Positions 7,461 through 13,932 of a stretch of DNA of 64,000 nucleotides are shown here, piece after piece (within the stretch, counting starts at the first letter, position 1; the number at the start of each line of letters is the position of its first letter). The stretch covers positions 25,709 to 89,708 of the forward strand of contig CAYTGR010000011.1 of the NCBI GenBank assembly GCA_964437445.1, read 5' to 3'. The stretch is from CAYTGR01 sp964437445 (GTDB lineage: Bacteria; Chloroflexota; Anaerolineae; B4-G1; SLSP01). The notes under the pieces were generated by a model. The model saw only the letters and a program-made list of their open reading frames with translations, searched no databases and was not told the DNA's origin. The translations under genes and the position numbers were made by a program.

Positions 7461-9722
7461 ATGCCTGATTCGCAACGTCCTGTGGGACAAAAAATCGAGG
7501 CCACGAACGGCGGCACGATCCAGAATGTGACCCAGGTGTATGCAGAGCACTTGCACCTGAGGAGTTCTCACCTTTCTGACGAGCAACTGGCAGCATTGCG
7601 CAGAGGGCACAACGTCCCCCCGCTGCCCGACCACTACCTCCCCCGCGAGGCGTTCCTGGACCCCTTGCGCCGCGCCCTGCTGGCGGATGGCGCTGCCACC
7701 CTGGGCATCGTCGGCGTGCGCGGGATGGGCGGCATCGGCAAATCGGTGCTGGCGGCCGCCCTGGCCCGCGACCCGCAGGTGCAGGCTGCCTTTCCCGATG
7801 GCATCGTCTGGCTGCCCATCGGCCGCGAGCCGAACCTCCCCGCCCGCCAGGAGGACCTCTACCTCCTCCTGACCGGCGAGCGCGAGAACTTTAAAGACGC
7901 CGCCCAAGGACGTCTCTTTCTGGCCGACGCCCTGGACGGGAAAGCCTGCCTGGTCATCCTGGACGACCTCTGGGAGGCGCGCCACGCCGAAGCCTTTCCC
8001 CGCCTGTCGCCGGACTCGCCGGCGCGCTACCTGCTCACCACCCGCATCGGCGAGGTGCTGCAAACCCTGGGAGCGCAGGCCTTTTCCCTGGATGTCCTCA
8101 CGCTGGAACAGGCGCTCTGTCTGCTGGCCGATTGGGCCGGGCAGCCGGTGGAAAACCTGCCGCCGGAAGCCGGAGACGTGGCAAAGGAATGCGGCTACCT
8201 GCCCCTGGCGCTGGCGATGGTGGGCGCGTTCGTCCGGCAGAACCCCGAAATTTGGGCGCGCGCCCTGCGCCGCCTGCAAAAGGCCGACCTGGAGAGCCTG
8301 CACCGTCTCTTCCCCGGCTACGAGCACCCCACCCTGCTGGCCGCGCTTCAGGTGAGCGTGGAGGCCTTGCCGCAGCGGGAGCGCGAGCGTTACCTGGACC
8401 TGGCCGTCTTCCCCGAAGAGGCTGCTATCCCGCCCACCATCCTGCAGGCCTTCTGGGCGCCGCTGGGACTGGATGAGGACGACGTCGCCGACCTGCTCGA
8501 TGCTTTTGTGGATCGTTCACTGGCCAGCCGCGATGAAGGGGGCGCCCTGCGCCTGCACGACCTGCAACACGACTACCTGCGCGCCACGCAGCCGGACTGC
8601 CTGCCCGCCCTGCACCGCCGCTTCCTGCTGGCCTGCGCCCAGTCCTTGCTGGGCGAGCGCGCTGACGGCCTGGAGGGCCTGCCCTGGCGCCGCCTGCCGC
8701 CCGAAACGCCGTACCTGTGGGAGCGCCTGGCTTATCACCACATTGCTGCCGGCGCCTGGGATGCGCTTTATCGCCTGCTGACCGATTTCGACTACCTGGA
8801 AGCGCGCTGCCGGGCGACCTCTGTCTTTGACCTGGAGGCCGATTACCGCCTGGCGCTGGCGCACTGGCCCGCAGCCGAGGCCGACTGCAAGGCGGTTCTG
8901 GCCGCCTTTGAGGAGCGCCTGCGCCTGGAGGAGTATCATATCGCGCCATACCCCGATTACCTCTTCCCGGCCCTGTACAATCACCTGACCTGGATAGATG
9001 CCCCCGACGGCCCCTTGCACGCTCTGTGCGAGGCGGCGCGGCCGGGCCGGTGCGGCTGGCTGCGCTCCACGCAGGACCCTCGCCCCCAACCCCCGCCCTG
9101 GCTGCGCTCGCTGGAAGGGCATACGGATGATGTGAATGCGGTGGCGCTGAGCGCGGATGGGCGCACGGTCGTCAGCGGGTCGGACGACGGCACGGTGAAG
9201 GTGTGGGAGGCCGAGACGGGGCGCCTGCGGCGCTCGCTGGAAGGGCATACGAAGCCAGTGAATGCGGTGGCGCTGAGCGCGGATGGGCGCACGGTCGTCA
9301 GCGGGTCGGACGACGGCACGGTGAAGGTGTGGGAGGCCGAGACGGGGCGCCTGCGGCGCTCGCTGGAAGGGCATACGAAGCCAGTGAATGCGGTGGCGCT
9401 GAGCGCGGATGGGCGCACGGTCGTCAGCGGGTCGCGTGATAACACGGTGAAGGTGTGGGAGGCCGAGACGGGGCGCCTGCTCCGCTCGCTGGAAGGGCAT
9501 ACGGACGATGTGAATGCGGTGGCGGTGAGCGCAGATGGGCGCACGGTCGTCAGCGGGTCGGACGACCGCACGGTGAGGGCCTGGGACCTGGAGAGCGGTC
9601 AGGCGCGGCTGCTCTTCTGGAACGACGCGCCCATTTTCTCCCTCGCCCTTTCCGGCGACGACTGCATCCTGGCCTGCGGCGACGACCAGGGCCGGGTGTG
9701 GATTTTCGAGTGGGTTCAATAG
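7461..9722 (+). CDS. NB-ARC / WD40 NLR-type STAND NTPase with N-terminal amyloid-like motif
   Basis: A 753-residue signal-transducing ATPase expected to oligomerise on ligand sensing. Residues 9-26 (GQKIEATNGGTIQNVTQV) are a short amyloid-like head matching the tail of the upstream protein. The NB-ARC core begins near residue 60, with Walker A GMGGIGKS at 88-95, Walker B LVILDD at 164-169, a TTR sensor motif (LLTTRIGE) and a GLPL-like motif (CGYLPLALAMVG). A winged-helix/helical part runs to about 540. From about 550 on there are four near-identical 42-residue WD40 units and a diverged last blade, ending FEWVQ. ATG 7461 follows AAAGGAGCC. Five blades are fewer than the usual seven, so it may assemble with others, or copies have been lost. 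Confidence 0.92.
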   Translation: MPDSQRPVGQKIEATNGGTIQNVTQVYAEHLHLRSSHLSDEQLAALRRGHNVPPLPDHYLPREAFLDPLRRALLADGAATLGIVGVRGMGGIGKSVLAAALARDPQVQAAFPDGIVWLPIGREPNLPARQEDLYLLLTGERENFKDAAQGRLFLADALDGKACLVILDDLWEARHAEAFPRLSPDSPARYLLTTRIGEVLQTLGAQAFSLDVLTLEQALCLLADWAGQPVENLPPEAGDVAKECGYLPLALAMVGAFVRQNPEIWARALRRLQKADLESLHRLFPGYEHPTLLAALQVSVEALPQRERERYLDLAVFPEEAAIPPTILQAFWAPLGLDEDDVADLLDAFVDRSLASRDEGGALRLHDLQHDYLRATQPDCLPALHRRFLLACAQSLLGERADGLEGLPWRRLPPETPYLWERLAYHHIAAGAWDALYRLLTDFDYLEARCRATSVFDLEADYRLALAHWPAAEADCKAVLAAFEERLRLEEYHIAPYPDYLFPALYNHLTWIDAPDGPLHALCEAARPGRCGWLRSTQDPRPQPPPWLRSLEGHTDDVNAVALSADGRTVVSGSDDGTVKVWEAETGRLRRSLEGHTKPVNAVALSADGRTVVSGSDDGTVKVWEAETGRLRRSLEGHTKPVNAVALSADGRTVVSGSRDNTVKVWEAETGRLLRSLEGHTDDVNAVAVSADGRTVVSGSDDRTVRAWDLESGQARLLFWNDAPIFSLALSGDDCILACGDDQGRVWIFEWVQ
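9103..9606 (+). repeat. four near-identical 126-bp tandem WD40-coding repeats
   Basis: The string CTGGAAGGGCATACG recurs at 9111, 9237, 9363 and 9489, an exact 126-base period. Between units almost all differences fall in a few codons: DDV or KPV after the first helix position, and DDGT, RDNT or DDRT in the loop. Conservation at the DNA level, including silent positions, points to recent duplication or gene conversion. Confidence 0.9.
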
Positions 9723-9815
9723 GGCTACCGATAACCAAACACCCAACCTTCTCCCGCACTTGCCCCTATGCGCCTTCCGGTGTAGACTTGTTCCATCCTC
9801 AACCAGGAGTGTGCG

Positions 9816-10928
9816 ATGAGCGAAATACCCGTTGCCATCCGTCTGCCCGCCGAAGAGCGCTGTGCGCTGGAACTGACCGCCCTGCGCCACAACGACCCGC
9901 ATCCCCGTCCGCCCGGCTGGCTCCTTTCGCCCAAACGGGTGGAAATCTTCCTGCTGGGCTCCGGTAGAGAGACCTTCCCCACGCCTGAAGGCCAACCGGT
10001 TGCCATCCGCCCCAAATACCTGGGCGACCGGCGGCTTATTCAGGTCGCCATTGCCACGCTGGCCTCGGAGCGGGCGCTCTTGCTCGTCGGCGAGCCGGGC
10101 ACGGCCAAAAGTTGGGTCGGCGAGCACCTGGCCGCGGCCATCTCCGGCACGAGCCGCCTCATCATCCAGGGCACCGCCGGCACGACCGAGGATCAAGTCA
10201 AGTATGCCTGGAACTATGCGCTCTTGCTGGCCGAAGGCCCCAGCGAGCGCGCGCTCGTGCCCGGCCCCATCCTGCGGGCGATGCGCCAGGGCAAGATCGC
10301 CCGCTTTGAGGAACTGACCCGCTGCGCCTCCGAGGTGCAGGACACGCTCCTCTCCATCCTCTCGGAAAAAGAAATCGCCATCCCCGAATTGGGCCAGGTC
10401 GTGCCCGCCCAACGCGGCTTTAACCTGATCGCCACGGCCAACACCCGCGACCGGGGCATCAACGATATGTCCAGCGCGCTCAAGCGCCGCTTCAACTTTG
10501 TCACCCTGCCGGTGGTGGACACGTTGGAGCAGGAGATGGCGATTGTCGAGACCCGCACGCGCGACCTGATGGCTGATTACCGCGTGCAGGCCGAAGTGCC
10601 CGCCGACCTGCTCAAGTTGCTGGTGACCGTCTTCCGCGAACTGCGCGCCGGGCTGACGCTCGACGGCCAGACCAAAGTCAAGTCGCCTTCAACGGTGATG
10701 AGCACGGCGGAGGCGATCTCGGTGCTGCTCAACGGCGGCATCCTGGCCCAGCATTTCGGCGACGGGCGGGTTGGCGCGGCGGAGGTGATGCGTTCGCTGG
10801 TCGGCGCCGTGACCAAAGAGGACGCCCGCGACGTGGCCTGTCTGGAAGAGTATCTGGAAAACGTCGTCCGCCCGCGCAAGGGCGGTGAGTGGCAGGCGTT
10901 CTATCGCGCCGGCAAGGATGTGCTGTGA
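9816..10928 (+). CDS. MoxR-type AAA+ ATPase
   Basis: A 370-residue AAA+ protein of the MoxR/RavA type, which by family acts as a chaperone-like motor together with a vWA-domain partner. Walker A is GEPGTAKSW (92-100). The Walker B region reads ARFEELTR rather than the common DE-rich form, followed by the MoxR features LLSILSEKEI, ATANTRDRGINDMS and ALKRRFNFV (arginine finger area). Residues 1-60 form an extra N-terminal extension. ATG 9816 lies after CAGGAGTGTGCG. The stop overlaps the next start (GTGA), so translation is coupled to the DUF5682 gene. The vWA partner is probably the gene at 16151, five genes along. Confidence 0.9.
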   Translation: MSEIPVAIRLPAEERCALELTALRHNDPHPRPPGWLLSPKRVEIFLLGSGRETFPTPEGQPVAIRPKYLGDRRLIQVAIATLASERALLLVGEPGTAKSWVGEHLAAAISGTSRLIIQGTAGTTEDQVKYAWNYALLLAEGPSERALVPGPILRAMRQGKIARFEELTRCASEVQDTLLSILSEKEIAIPELGQVVPAQRGFNLIATANTRDRGINDMSSALKRRFNFVTLPVVDTLEQEMAIVETRTRDLMADYRVQAEVPADLLKLLVTVFRELRAGLTLDGQTKVKSPSTVMSTAEAISVLLNGGILAQHFGDGRVGAAEVMRSLVGAVTKEDARDVACLEEYLENVVRPRKGGEWQAFYRAGKDVL

Positions 10929-13156
10929 TCGTCTTTCCCGTCCGCCATCACTCGCCCGCCGGCGCCTTGCGCCTGGCCGAATCCATCCGCGCCGCCCGTC
11001 CACGGCTGATTCTGGTCGAAGGGCCGTGCGACGCCACGCCGCTTATCCCCCTGCTCCTGGCCCCCGACACCCGCCCGCCGGCGGCGATTCTGGCCTATCG
11101 CCCCGCCGAGGCGCTGGCCGAAGGGGAGGAGCCGCGCTCCTCCACCTGGCCGTTCTGCGCCTACTCGCCCGAATATGTGGCCCTCCGGGTGGGGCGCGAG
11201 GTGGGGGCCGAACTGCGCTTCTTTGATATGCCCGCCGGCGCGTTCCTGGATGCGCCGCCGCAGGCCGATACGCCGCCAGAGACGTCGCCCGACGTGTGGC
11301 AGGCGGTCGCCGCCCGTTTTGGCTTTGACGATTACGAGGAATTCTGGGAATGTCGCTTCGAGATGGCCGACGGCGACCTGCGGGAGGCGCTGCTTGAACT
11401 GGGCCTGCTGGTGCGCGAATATGGAAACGACGCCCGCGACGCGGCGCGCGAGGCCTGGATGCGCGCCGAGATCGCCCGCGCCCTGGCCGAGGGCTATCCC
11501 CTCGACGGGATGTTTATCGTCTGCGGCGCGGCGCACGCCCCGGCGCTTACCCCCCCTTTCCTCCCCCCCGTTGGCGGGGGGGACAGAGTGGGGGGACGTT
11601 CCGCCAAATTGACCCTCGTCCCCTTTTCCTACCCGCGTCTTTCCGAGCAGTTGGGCTATGGCGCCGGCAATCGCGCGCCGGCCTACTACCAGACGGTGTG
11701 GGAGCACAGCGGCGATTTTGGCCGCGCCACACAGGAGGCCCTCATCCGCACCGCCGACGCGCTCCACCGCGCCGGTTACGCCGTCAGCCTGGCCGACGCC
11801 ATCGAGGCCAACCGGCTGGCCTGCACGCTGGCCGCGCTGCGCGACAAGCCCGCGCCGGGGTTGTGCGAAGTGCGCGACGCCGCGCAAGCCTGCTACGGGC
11901 GTGGCACGACGGCGGTGGACGGGGTGCTCTGGCCGCTGCTGATCGGCGAGGCGGTGGGGGCCGTGTCGGCGCAGGTGGAACGCACCGCGCTCCAGCAGGA
12001 ATTCTACGACACCGTCGCCCGCCTGCGCCTGCCCTGCGCCGACGCGCCGCGCGAGCACCGGCTCTACCTCACCCAGCCTGCCGACGTGGAAGCCTCGGTC
12101 TTTTTGCACCGGCTGATCGCCGCCGACATCCCCTTTGGGCAGGTGGAGGCGGTGCAGATGGTCGGGCGCGGTCACGCCGGGGCCGACGCCGCCGACGCCG
12201 CCCGCTGGCTGGGACAGTTGCGCGAAAAGTGGACGCTCCAGTGGACGCCGCTGACCGACATCCGCCTGGTCGAGGCGAGCGTCGAGGGCGACTCGCTGGC
12301 CCAGGTCTGCGCGCGCCGTTTCCGCCGTGCGCTGGCCGGGGCGCGCCGCGTGGCCGACGCCGCCGACGTGCTCCTGCGCATTGTCCTCACCCGCCTGGAA
12401 CCGCTCTACCTTGAAGGGCTGCTGGCCTGCGAAGCCACCTCCAGCACCGACGACGACCTGCCCTCGCTGGCGCGCGCCGCCTACAACCTCCACTCGCTGG
12501 TCAAGTACGGCGCGTCGCGGGCGATGGCAGTGGAAGCCATCGCAACGCTGCTCTCCAAAATCTACGTCCGCGCCGGCCTGCTGCTCCCGGCAGCCGCCGC
12601 CGTCGCCGACGAGGCCGTGCCCCCGTTGCGCGATGCGCTCATCACCCTGCACGACGTGGCGCGTCAATCCCCCCTGCTTGCGGGGGGGAATGAGGGGGGG
12701 CTGCTCACCTCGCGCCTGCGCCTGACCGCCGCGAGCGACGGCGTGCACCCGCTGTTGGCCGGCCTGGCCTGCACGCTGCTCTTTTTCGACGGCGCGCTGC
12801 CCGAAGCGGAGTTGACGACCTTGTTGAGCCGTCGCCTGTCGCCCGGCGCGGAGCCGCTGGTCGGCGCGCAGTTCATCGAAGGGCTGCTGTCGCTCAACCG
12901 GGCGGTGCTGATGCGCAACGCGGCGGTCGTCGCCTGGCTGGATGGCTACCTGCAAGGGGTCTCCGCCGAGCAGTTTGTCGCCGTGTTGCCCGTTCTCCGC
13001 CGCGCCTTTGCCGACCTCGCACCGGCCGAGACGGATTATCTCCTGGCGACGCTGGCCCGCCTGCTGAACCTGCCCGTCGAGCAAGTCCGCGCCGCCGGCC
13101 CCGCGGTGACGGCGGAGGAGATCGCGGCGATTGATGAGGAGTTGAGTGAAACGTGA
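10925..13156 (+). CDS. DUF5682-family protein of a MoxR/vWA cluster
   Basis: A 743-residue protein beginning MIVFPVRHHSPAGALRLAES followed by IRAARPRLILVEGP, the N-terminal signature I associate with DUF5682, a large protein found beside MoxR and vWA genes in Actinobacteria and Chloroflexota; biochemical role unknown. GTG 10925 is chosen because it overlaps the MoxR stop by four bases and gives the conserved N-terminus at once. The middle and C-terminal parts are Ala/Leu-rich and helical. Two short segments, about 11549-11598 and 12666-12702, are palindromic G/C-run elements translated in frame (read as LTPPFLPPVGGGDRVGG and SPLLAGGNEGGLL) that look like insertions in an otherwise normal protein. 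Confidence 0.8.
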   Translation: MIVFPVRHHSPAGALRLAESIRAARPRLILVEGPCDATPLIPLLLAPDTRPPAAILAYRPAEALAEGEEPRSSTWPFCAYSPEYVALRVGREVGAELRFFDMPAGAFLDAPPQADTPPETSPDVWQAVAARFGFDDYEEFWECRFEMADGDLREALLELGLLVREYGNDARDAAREAWMRAEIARALAEGYPLDGMFIVCGAAHAPALTPPFLPPVGGGDRVGGRSAKLTLVPFSYPRLSEQLGYGAGNRAPAYYQTVWEHSGDFGRATQEALIRTADALHRAGYAVSLADAIEANRLACTLAALRDKPAPGLCEVRDAAQACYGRGTTAVDGVLWPLLIGEAVGAVSAQVERTALQQEFYDTVARLRLPCADAPREHRLYLTQPADVEASVFLHRLIAADIPFGQVEAVQMVGRGHAGADAADAARWLGQLREKWTLQWTPLTDIRLVEASVEGDSLAQVCARRFRRALAGARRVADAADVLLRIVLTRLEPLYLEGLLACEATSSTDDDLPSLARAAYNLHSLVKYGASRAMAVEAIATLLSKIYVRAGLLLPAAAAVADEAVPPLRDALITLHDVARQSPLLAGGNEGGLLTSRLRLTAASDGVHPLLAGLACTLLFFDGALPEAELTTLLSRRLSPGAEPLVGAQFIEGLLSLNRAVLMRNAAVVAWLDGYLQGVSAEQFVAVLPVLRRAFADLAPAETDYLLATLARLLNLPVEQVRAAGPAVTAEEIAAIDEELSET
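11549..11598. repeat. in-frame palindromic C/G-run element inside the DUF5682 gene
   Basis: A run of C, then CCTTTCCT, a C-run, GTTGGC, a G-run, and GACAGAGTGGGGGG form imperfect inverted repeats within coding sequence. The segment stays in frame and adds about 16 Pro/Gly-rich residues between ordinary helical sequence. Confidence 0.6.
12666..12702. repeat. second in-frame palindromic C/G-run element in the DUF5682 gene
   Basis: ATCCCCCCTGCTTGCG followed by a G-run, AATGA and a second G-run. It closely matches the element at 14240-14281 in the HEAT-repeat gene (shared core CTTGCGGGGGGGA and GAGGGGGGGCTG). It is translated in frame. Confidence 0.6.
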
Positions 13157-13169
13157 TCTCACGTTTCAC
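13146..13169 (+). terminator. GTGAAACGTGA hairpin at the DUF5682 stop
   Basis: Arms 13146-13156 and 13159-13169 (GTGAAACGTGA and its inverse) pair perfectly with a 2-base centre. The left arm includes the stop codon of DUF5682. The word GTGAAACGTGAAAC is one of the dispersed intergenic words in this window. Confidence 0.5.
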
Positions 13170-13185
13170 GTTCTACTACGCAGGT

Positions 13186-13213
13186 TTGCCGTCAGGCCTG
13201 GACGTGTTACAAT
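13186..13213 (+). promoter_or_regulatory. sigma70-like promoter of the toxin-antitoxin pair
   Basis: TTGCCG (13186-13191), a 16-base spacer and TACAAT (13208-13213) lie just before the ATG at 13221. The start point would give a very short or absent leader. A separate promoter fits a mobile toxin-antitoxin unit within a larger operon. Confidence 0.55.
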
Positions 13214-13220
13214 TGGGGCA

Positions 13221-13571
13221 ATGATGAACACCGAAGACAAACAACGCTTCATTCACCGGATAGCGCGTCAAAACCAATTGGACCCTGAGGGGACCAGGAT
13301 ACGCTGGTCTCGTCACGGTATCACCGAACTCGTGAACGAGGGCTGGGACCGCGCTTCGGTAGAAGAGGCACTCCAAAACGGAAAAATTATCGAGGACTAT
13401 CCGGCCCTGCACCGCCCGTTGCCTGATTGCCTGGTCCTGGGTTTGCTGGCGACGGGAGAACCGCTTCACGCTGTGATTGCCATTGATGAAGCAAACGAGC
13501 GTTTGTTTATTGTGACCGTGTATAAGCCGTCTCCAGAGGAGTGGGAAGATGACTGGCAAACCCGAAAATAA
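13221..13571 (+). CDS. DUF4258-family protein, likely toxin of a TA pair
   Basis: A 116-residue protein, starting MMNTEDKQRF. The core RIRWSRHGITELVNEGW, VEEALQNGKIIEDYP and PLHAVIAIDEANERLFIVTVYKP follows the DUF4258 pattern (small beta-sheet fold related to RelE/MqsR-type mRNA interferases): a His in the WSxH segment and a C-terminal VTVYKP strand. It overlaps the following YgiT-type zinc-finger gene by 23 bases, the usual toxin-first order of MqsRA-like modules. ATG 13221 is chosen over upstream in-frame codons because it follows a good promoter. Base composition is visibly more AT-rich than the flanking genes, suggesting separate acquisition. Confidence 0.8.
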   Translation: MMNTEDKQRFIHRIARQNQLDPEGTRIRWSRHGITELVNEGWDRASVEEALQNGKIIEDYPALHRPLPDCLVLGLLATGEPLHAVIAIDEANERLFIVTVYKPSPEEWEDDWQTRK

Positions 13572-13836
13572 CCGTTGTCCGTTGTGCGGAGGGCGATTAC
13601 AACCCGGATTGGCGACCGTACCCTTTCTCTTGCCCAACGCTACCGTCCTGATCAAAAACGTCCCGGCTATCATCTGTTCCAGTTGTCACGAGCCTTATAC
13701 CACAGGCAAGGTAACTGACCGCATCGTTGGCCTGTTGAATTCGCTGCGCGGTCTCCAGGCTGAAGTTTTGGTCCTGCCCTACTCAGAACTGAAATCTGCT
13801 CCTGTATTGACGCCTGTGACGGAAGCCCATACCTAG
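13549..13836 (+). CDS. YgiT-type zinc-finger protein, likely antitoxin
   Basis: A 95-residue protein with CPLCGG near the N-terminus and CSSCHE about 30 residues later, the paired CxxC knuckles of the YgiT/MqsA N-terminal zinc finger. The C-terminal part (TDRIVGLLNSLRGLQAEVLV) is too short for the full HTH of MqsA, so DNA binding is not obvious; many partners of DUF4258 proteins are of this short type. It overlaps the toxin gene and is followed by a hairpin. Confidence 0.82.
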   Translation: MTGKPENNRCPLCGGRLQPGLATVPFLLPNATVLIKNVPAIICSSCHEPYTTGKVTDRIVGLLNSLRGLQAEVLVLPYSELKSAPVLTPVTEAHT

Positions 13837-13882
13837 CCGGTGATATAGCATTTTACAGGAAATACGGTTACGGCCTGGTTTC

Positions 13883-13913
13883 AACCACAGATTTTTTATC
13901 CCAATCTGTGGTT
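13883..13913 (+). terminator. hairpin after the toxin-antitoxin pair
   Basis: Arms 13883-13893 and 13903-13913 (AACCACAGATT and its inverse, 11 bp) with a T-rich 9-base loop, followed by ATTTCCT. It sits 20 bases before the GTG of the HEAT-repeat gene, so it may end the TA transcript. Confidence 0.55.
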
Positions 13914-13932
13914 ATTTCCTATAAAGATTGAT

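Noticed and set aside
9103..9606. CRISPR-like appearance of regular repeats
   Set aside because: The 126-bp units are contiguous coding WD40 blades without spacers.
8517..10412. 631-residue open frame on the minus strand opposite the NLR and MoxR genes
   Set aside because: It mirrors strong coding genes of the other strand, is rich in Gln, Arg, Gly and His without any domain, and has no Shine-Dalgarno. GC-rich genes produce such antisense frames.
10901..13162. 753-residue antisense frame opposite DUF5682
   Set aside because: Same reason: low-complexity composition and complete overlap with a well-supported gene.
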